DNA of 64,000 nt. It comes from Streptomyces lincolnensis. GTDB lineage: Bacteria > Actinomycetota > Actinomycetes > Streptomycetales > Streptomycetaceae. Location of the stretch: NCBI RefSeq assembly GCF_021173675.1, contig NZ_JAIHON010000024.1:1-64000 (forward strand), written 5' to 3'. Of this stretch, positions 59,398 to 64,000 are shown piece after piece. Positions within the stretch are counted from its first letter, which is position 1; each line of letters opens with the position of its first letter. A program made the translations under genes and the position numbers. Under the pieces are notes generated by a model that saw nothing but the letters and a program-made list of their open reading frames with translations, was not told the origin of the DNA and ran no database searches.

Positions 59398-59865
59398 ATG
59401 TCGAGGAGACCGCCCATGGAGCAGGCCGAGGAGCGACTTCGACATGAACTGAGCCCTGGACGACAGCCTCTCGCCGAAATGGGGTTGGACGAGGTGTGGC
59501 TGAGGTTCGTGCGCTTCGGCTCACAACGCTTCGACACCGCGAACACCCCCGACGCGGATGGTCTGCTCTGCCAGTACGGGACCTACGCCTTCGATGGGCC
59601 GCCCGCCTTCACGCTGGACTTTGCCCGGCAGTTCGAGGTCAACAATGCCTCAGGCGGGCATGATCATTACATTCAGCTCCACTGTGAACTTCGGTACGAA
59701 CCCGTCCCTCAACTTCGGGCGCTGGGGCACTTCGAGTCCTGGTTCTTCCACGACACCGACGAGGAACTCACCGGCTGGGCCGACGGCCTCGGGCTTCACG
59801 AATTCTGGACGATCGTCCGCAACTTCCAGCTCACGGAAATCAGGGTCTACCAGGAACAGGTGTGA
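59398..59865 (+). CDS. Conserved hypothetical protein
   Basis: A 155-residue soluble protein I do not recognise. It has no signal peptide or membrane segment and is rich in aromatic residues (LDEVWLRFVRFGSQRFDT, DHYIQLHCELRYEP, FESWFFHDTDEELTGWADGL). An AAGGACAGG site precedes the ATG at 59398; ATG 59416 is an alternative. Codon use is normal for the host. Size and acidic, Trp-rich segments recall immunity-type or SMI1-like small proteins, but no motif proves this. Confidence 0.7.
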   Translation: MSRRPPMEQAEERLRHELSPGRQPLAEMGLDEVWLRFVRFGSQRFDTANTPDADGLLCQYGTYAFDGPPAFTLDFARQFEVNNASGGHDHYIQLHCELRYEPVPQLRALGHFESWFFHDTDEELTGWADGLGLHEFWTIVRNFQLTEIRVYQEQV

Positions 59866-60404
59866 GCACAGCGGCGCATCGTCCTGCCCGGTGACGCTCC
59901 GCGACCGCTCCCCAAGATCTGTGGCGGAGCCGGCTGAACAACGTGACAGCCGCCGCTGGATGGGGCCATCTCCCACAAACCGCATCCCGCACGCAGGAGC
60001 CCCGGAACTCGTGAGGGAAGGTCGAGTTCTGGACCATCCTGGACTGGGGCGGATGGAAGCGGTGGCACGCATGGTGAGTAGTGAGGCTTAGTTTCCAGGG
60101 TGCCTCGGCAGGAAGGGGCGCTCGGGCCGGGCGGCGCTGAGCATGCCGCCGGTGCAGCTGCTCGCGAAGGCCTGGCCGCCAGTCGACTGTGCGGCTGGAC
60201 AGGCGATTGGTGGGTCAGTCCAGGCTGTCGTCCAGGAGGTGCCACCAATGACGCAGCCGGAGATCAGGAGGCTGTGGGCGGAGGGCCGGTACAGGTGGTG
60301 GGGCCTCTCTCATCCCGGGGTCTGAGAGTGTGGAACGTGGGCTCTTGTCCGTTTCGTGGTTGAGGTTGGGGGAAGGCTCGCTGGTCGCGGGTGGGGGATG
60401 GCCG
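59866..60404. other. Spacer without recognisable gene
   Basis: Several short frames, for example a 25-residue peptide from 60248 (MTQPEIRRLWAEGRYRWWG...), but none matches a known family. The flanking fragments suggest decayed DNA. Confidence 0.4.
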
Positions 60405-60551
60405 TCAGGCGTCGGGGTGGGCGAACAGGTCGGGTTCGGGTTCGATGAGGATGTCCCGGCTGACCAGGCGTTTCAGTTTGGAGCGGATGCCTTCGGTGTT
60501 CTTCGGGAGGATCGGCAGGTCGAGGGCCTGGCAGAGGTCGAGGGCGCGCAT
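60405..60551 (-). pseudogene. Fragment of IS-associated conserved protein
   Basis: A 48-codon minus-strand stretch with LPKNTEGIRSKLKRLVSRDI and LIEPEPDLF resembles the winged-helix-like C-terminus of a conserved protein commonly found around insertion sequences in Streptomyces. The N-terminal part is missing. Confidence 0.5.
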
Positions 60552-60564
60552 CGGTCGGCCCGCG

Positions 60565-60852
60565 TCGGTCTACGAGGGGTCAGCGGAGCAGCGCTTCCAC
60601 ACGGCAGTGCGGTTCATGAAGGAGGCGGGCGCGCACGCGGTGAAGCTGGAGGGCGGCGAGGAGATGGTGTCGCAGGTGGAGCTGTTGACCCGGTCCGGGA
60701 TCCCGGTGATGGCGCGCATCGGGTTCACCCGCAGTCCGAACACAGCATTGGGCTACCGGGTGCAGAGGCACGGTGAGGACGCGCAGGGGCTGGTGTCCGC
60801 GGGGAAGGCATTGGAGGCGGCCGGTGCGTTCGCTGTGCTGATCGAGATGGTG
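60565..60852 (+). pseudogene. panB: panB fragment (ketopantoate hydroxymethyltransferase)
   Basis: About 96 residues of PanB are preserved in frame, including FMKEAGAHAVKLEGGEEMV, SGIPVMARIGFTRSP, YRVQRHGEDAQGL and AAGAFAVLIEMV. Start region and C-terminal third are missing, and the catalytic Glu in the IEMVP segment is followed by unrelated sequence. A non-functional piece of a pantothenate gene; an intact copy should exist elsewhere. Confidence 0.85.
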
Positions 60853-60874
60853 CTGGCCCGTTTTGGAGCATGGC

Positions 60875-62071
60875 TCAGTTGGCGTTGAGCCACTTCGTGA
60901 AGGTTTGCGCCTTGTCTTTCCACAGGGCTGGATGTGTCATAGACAAGTGTCCCGTTGAATCGTCTGTGGTCGGGCGTACGACGTATCTTCCGTGCTGCAC
61001 CTTGGTCATGCCTCGCTGCAGGATACCTAGGCTGTCGCGGTAGAATTCGTCGTCGGCAAAGTTCACTGCATACACCTTGGCCGTTATATTCCCTAGGTGA
61101 GGCTCGTCGTTGAAATCTTGGGACGCCTCCAACGAGTAGATGAGGTCATTGGCGTCACCGCCGGAGGATTGCGCTTTGACGGCCTGGATAAACTGGTCAG
61201 CCTGCCCGGGTGTGGTTACTTCTTCTTGCAGGTGCGAGACACCGTCGATCATCATGCGCGCAAAGCTGGCAGTAGCCGCCGCAGGTGGCTGTTGTTGGTA
61301 GTTTCCTCCTTTCCAGGTTGGGTCGGATTTTATTTGATCGACGATGATTTTTCGCCACAGCAGGTTCCGTCCGTTGATCGGCGCTGGGAAGCACGCCACT
61401 GGCATGATCCCGTCCATCGCGGATGGGTAAGATTCTGCCCACTGCCAGGCGTTCATGCAGCCCATGGACATCCCCACGACTGCGCGCAGATGCGAAATGC
61501 CGAGTGTCTCCGTGACGAGCTTGTGTTGGGGATCGACCATGTCGCCGTACCCATAGTGAGGGAATCTACTCCTGGGTCCATCGCTCGGCTTGCTCGACTG
61601 GCCGTGCCCGATCGCGTCGGAAATGATAACCAGATAACGTGTCACATCAAATGGCGCCCCTGGCGCGAAAAGTGACTGCTGAAACTCCGGTGTCAAGAGG
61701 GCCTTGCTGCTCGCGCCCGTCCAGTGAAGGAGCAAGATAGCGTTATCGACCACGCCCTTGTGATTTTTATGTGGTTCGCCGAGTAGGGTGTAATGGAGTT
61801 TCAGCTGATCGATTGTTTCGCCGTCCCGGAACTTGTAGTTAGCGACAGTGGCGTCCCCTTCGCGGGGAGTCGTCACACCGGACTGGGGCGACGGTGCCCC
61901 ACTTGCCGCCGTGCCTGCAGCAGCCCGGGGCTCGGTGGCTGACCGCGTGGAACCAGCACAACCTTGAAGCAACGCGCACAGTGCTAGAGCGGTGACAGCG
62001 ATGGCCACACGGCCAGTCCTGTGCCGTATGAGACCTTTCTTTCCGTGATTTGCGCGTGAGCGTGTCGACAT
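60875..62071 (-). CDS. MetX-like alpha/beta hydrolase lipoprotein
   Basis: A 398-residue protein with an N-terminal signal and lipobox (LALCALLQGCAGS), thus anchored on the outer face of the membrane. The body is an alpha/beta hydrolase related to homoserine O-acetyltransferase: nucleophile elbow VVGMSMGCMNAWQWAESYP, LLHWTGASSKALLTPEF, and a closing DSTGHLSMTHP with the likely His. Base composition and codon choice are clearly less GC-rich than its neighbours (many AAT, TTT, GTA codons), a sign of transfer. Substrate unknown; an esterase or acyl-transfer role is possible. Confidence 0.88.
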   Translation of the reverse strand: MSTRSRANHGKKGLIRHRTGRVAIAVTALALCALLQGCAGSTRSATEPRAAAGTAASGAPSPQSGVTTPREGDATVANYKFRDGETIDQLKLHYTLLGEPHKNHKGVVDNAILLLHWTGASSKALLTPEFQQSLFAPGAPFDVTRYLVIISDAIGHGQSSKPSDGPRSRFPHYGYGDMVDPQHKLVTETLGISHLRAVVGMSMGCMNAWQWAESYPSAMDGIMPVACFPAPINGRNLLWRKIIVDQIKSDPTWKGGNYQQQPPAAATASFARMMIDGVSHLQEEVTTPGQADQFIQAVKAQSSGGDANDLIYSLEASQDFNDEPHLGNITAKVYAVNFADDEFYRDSLGILQRGMTKVQHGRYVVRPTTDDSTGHLSMTHPALWKDKAQTFTKWLNAN

Positions 62072-62159
62072 CTTTCTCCTACTTTCCTGGTTGCATACTC
62101 AAGGGAAGGATTCCGGAGCCAGGGTCATCGCCCCGGCGAGTCAGAGATCCGCCGCTGGA

Positions 62160-62657
62160 TCATCGAGATCGCCGGGCTCCCGGCCGGGGCGGCGGGACCA
62201 CGCTGCGGTCCCTGAAGGTGACCAGCGCGTGCGCGGCGCGGCGCTGGCGCGCAGTGAGGCTTCGGCGGCCCTGCCGGAGAGTGAGGTCCGGCCCCAGGGT
62301 GATCATCATCGCGGTGAGGGCCGGCATCGGACGCCCGAAGAGCGTGATCTCCTTGATGTGTGCCTCGTGGTCGAGTCGCAGCAGCTGCGCCTCCTCGAAC
62401 GGCTGGGTCCTTCCCGCGCGTTGTGGAGCACCGCGCACGCGTTGTCCTCGGTCTGGGTGTGGAGGTGGATGTCCTCGACCTCTGTGAACTCGGAGGCCAG
62501 GAAATCTCGCAGCAGGCCGGGTCTGTCGAAGTGGAACTGTTCGGTGAGCGGCGGGACGAGTACGACGTCCGCCCTCGAGCACGCGGCCGCGGCGTCACCG
62601 CGTTCCATATTCCGAGACGCGCAGGCCGTTGCCGCGGCCGAAGGACAGGTATCGCAT
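62160..62657 (-). pseudogene. Mosaic remnant: aldo/keto reductase start plus NTF2-like protein
   Basis: After a good ribosome site and ATG at 62657 the frame begins MRYLSFGRGNGLRVSEYG, the start of an aldo/keto reductase. It is then joined to DNA encoding an NTF2/SnoaL-like protein split over two frames: LTEQFHFDRPGLLRDFLASE and FTEVEDIHLHTQTEDNACAV, then FEEAQLLRLDHEAHIKEITL and GRPMPALTAMMITLGPDL. A deletion fused two genes and a frameshift broke the second. Confidence 0.7.
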
Positions 62658-62670
62658 GACACCGCCCTCC

Positions 62671-62694
62671 AAAGTAAATCGATCACTGTACTTT
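62671..62694. promoter_or_regulatory. TetR operator 1
   Basis: AAAGTA and TACTTT arms frame a 24-bp imperfect palindrome centred on GATC, 46 bp before the tetR start. Confidence 0.65.
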
Positions 62695-62716
62695 ATCGTG
62701 TCCGGTGACCGGTCCG

Positions 62717-62738
62717 AAGTAAAGCGGCCGCTATACTT
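62717..62738. promoter_or_regulatory. TetR operator 2
   Basis: AAGTA and TACTT arms around AGCGGCCGCT form a 22-bp near-perfect palindrome that ends just before the tetR start. The arms match operator 1. Confidence 0.72.
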
Positions 62739-62740
62739 GA

Positions 62741-63343
62741 GTGGTGACCAGCACCGAGACGATCCACCGGGGTGGACGTGGCGCACGGGAGCGCATCCTG
62801 CGCGCCGCGGCGGAACTGTTCTCGCGAGACGGCATTCACGCCACCGGCGTCGCCCGGCTCGCTGAAGTGGCCCACGTGTCCAGCCGCACCCTGTACCAGC
62901 ACTTCCCCAGCAAGGAGGCCATCGTCGCCGCCTATCTGGGACGCTTCAGGGCCGAGCCGCCGGTGCCCGCCGTGGCGCAACTGACCCGCGACGACGTCGA
63001 TCCGCGGCAACGCCTGCTCGCCTTGTTCCGCGAACCCCCGACCAGCCCGGGCGCGGTATATCGCGGATGCGTGTTCCACAACGCCGTCGTCGAGGGTGCA
63101 GGCACCATGCCCGACGTAGCAGAACTGGTCCAACAGCACAAGCAAGCATTCACCTACCGCCTGGCTGGGCTTGCCGCCGAAGCAGGCGCCCCCGATCCGG
63201 AAACCCTCGCCCGCCGCCTGGCGCTGCTGTTCGACGGAGCCCGCGCGCTGTCCACCTCACTCAATGACACCCAGCCCTTCCGGGACGCCCACGAGGTCGC
63301 GGAAATGCTGATCGACCAGGCCATCCCGCTGGCCCCGAACTGA
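62741..63343 (+). CDS. TetR-family regulator
   Basis: A 200-residue TetR repressor. The helix-turn-helix is ILRAAAELFSRDGIHATGVA, RLAEVAHVSSRTLYQHFPSK; the C-terminal ligand domain resembles TetR_C_11/YcdC types. GTG at 62741 or 62744 serves as start. Two matching palindromes in the spacer suggest repression of itself and of the divergent, now broken, aldo/keto reductase gene. Confidence 0.9.
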   Translation: MVTSTETIHRGGRGARERILRAAAELFSRDGIHATGVARLAEVAHVSSRTLYQHFPSKEAIVAAYLGRFRAEPPVPAVAQLTRDDVDPRQRLLALFREPPTSPGAVYRGCVFHNAVVEGAGTMPDVAELVQQHKQAFTYRLAGLAAEAGAPDPETLARRLALLFDGARALSTSLNDTQPFRDAHEVAEMLIDQAIPLAPN

Positions 63344-63594
63344 CCCCCAGCTGAAGATCACCCCCCCCGCATCTTCGACGCGAGCCGGGATCAATGGCCG
63401 CAGCGGTTAGCGTTGTTTTTGGGCTGCCAGTCGCGCCCCTCAACTGACTGTGAAGAACGCACTTCCGGCGCTCGGGTGAAGACTGAGGTCGCGGGAATCT
63501 GCGTGTGCTGCCCTTCGGTGTCGCGCGGGAAAGCCCCCGTACTCCTAGTAGTGATGGGGGGTTCGGGACTTGCCCGCCTCTGCGACGAAAACTG

Positions 63595-63774
63595 ATCGCG
63601 CCCCTTCGAGTTCATCTTGTGGATCTGCTTGTCGAAAACCTGGGCGGGGGCAACGCGGCGCAGTAGGCGCGCGCGTCCGGCCGTGGGGCTGGCGGTGTAG
63701 CGCGGCTTCGGTTTGACGTCGGTGGCCGCCGCGACGATCGCCTCGGCGACGGTCTTGGGGGAGAGGCCGTCGCC
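63595..63774 (-). pseudogene. C-terminal fragment of an SDR oxidoreductase
   Basis: The stretch LSPKTVAEAIVAAATDVKPK, PRYTASPTAGRARLLRR and FDKQIHKMN is the C-terminal tail of SDR enzymes. The cofactor-binding and catalytic parts are absent, and no start codon is plausible. The bases 63344-63594 hold no recognised gene. Confidence 0.7.
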
Positions 63775-63868
63775 GAGCCCTGATGGTGCGCGCCTCTCGT
63801 CCCCACGGGGCGACGCACACCGGGGCCACCCCCGCGCAATGGCCCCGTCCTGGGTGAGCCGCATTCCG

Positions 63869-64000
63869 CTACGCCGGGGCAGCGGTCTTCTCGGGCTCCG
63901 TCTCGGCGGGGATGCGATGGAGCCCCTTGCGGTCGTACCACCCGAGCATGCCGAAGCCGAAGAGGGCGGCTGCCGCGAGGGTGGCGGCCATCATGACCCA
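63869..64000 (-). CDS. C-terminus of a membrane protein (runs off the right edge)
   Basis: The last 43 residues of a gene that begins beyond the window. They show a hydrophobic helix (VMMAATLAAAALFGFGMLGW) followed by a charged tail (DRKGLHRIPAETEPEKTAAP) and a TAG stop. This pattern suits the cytoplasmic end of a transporter, but the family cannot be told. Confidence 0.65.
   Translation of the reverse strand, partial: WVMMAATLAAAALFGFGMLGWYDRKGLHRIPAETEPEKTAAPA

Noticed and set aside
1..64000. CRISPR arrays, tRNA and rRNA genes
   Set aside because: No regularly spaced direct repeats and no cloverleaf or rRNA-like segments were noticed on reading; a dedicated RNA search was not possible.

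Overview
The window is high-GC actinobacterial DNA, almost certainly from a Streptomyces chromosome. The protein families (type II polyketide synthase, CBM2 cellulases, CebR-type boxes), GTG starts and codon use all fit. There are no rRNA, tRNA or CRISPR features.

Region 1 (1-23.8 kb) is a biosynthetic gene cluster that continues past the left edge. Its core is a tetracenomycin-like type II polyketide set. The main minus-strand operon (23048 to 16590) encodes a TcmI-type cyclase, a VOC protein, a DUF1772 anthrone-oxygenase-like protein, a TcmJ-type cupin, KS-alpha, KS-beta, ACP, a TcmN-type cyclase/O-methyltransferase fusion and a SnoaL-like protein. A plus-strand pair encodes a TcmG-like flavin monooxygenase and a TcmO-like O-methyltransferase. 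A second minus-strand operon (13571 to 8031) is unusual: O-methyltransferase, BtrH-like acyltransferase, FkbH-type glyceryl-loading enzyme, a dedicated ACP and a MaoC-SDR fusion. This is a self-contained C3-acyl module attached to an aromatic polyketide pathway. A free-standing acyltransferase, an acyl-CoA carboxylase fragment, an NmrA-like protein, two DHA2 exporters, an XRE/NB-ARC/TPR regulator and a PadR regulator complete it. Three copies of TACTC-N6-GACTA lie before padR and the two exporters. Direct repeats spaced 11 bp, of SARP type, lie upstream of four operon starts.

Region 2 (24.0-32.6 kb) is a cellulose-degradation island. A LacI regulator is followed by three CebR-type boxes, then secreted GH12-CBM2, GH3-CBM2, GH6-FN3-CBM3 and AA10-CBM2 enzymes. 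An acyl-CoA synthetase remnant sits at its left border.

Region 3 (32.6-47 kb) holds a LuxR-type two-component system divergent from an MMPL transporter, a flavin oxidoreductase/GH13 pair, and an oligosaccharide uptake locus. That locus has a LacI regulator, two TGGGAACGTTCCCA-type operators, a lipoprotein binding protein, two permeases and a GH1 beta-glucosidase. It works downstream of the cellulases: secreted enzymes release short oligosaccharides, the ABC transporter imports them and GH1 hydrolyses them.

Region 4 (47.7-56.2 kb) is a complete, translationally coupled Nit1C-type (MSMEG_0565-0572 / sll0783-like) nitrogen-starvation operon. It contains two adjacent carbon-nitrogen hydrolases, one of which has lost its catalytic cysteine and glutamate.

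Region 5 (56.2-64 kb) is a decayed, mobile-element-marked zone with fragments of IS701 transposase, an XRE/nSTAND gene, panB, an aldo/keto reductase/NTF2 mosaic and an SDR. Between these are intact or nearly intact genes: an SDR with a divergent, frameshifted MerR, a hypothetical protein, a MetX-like lipoprotein hydrolase and a TetR regulator with two palindromic operators.
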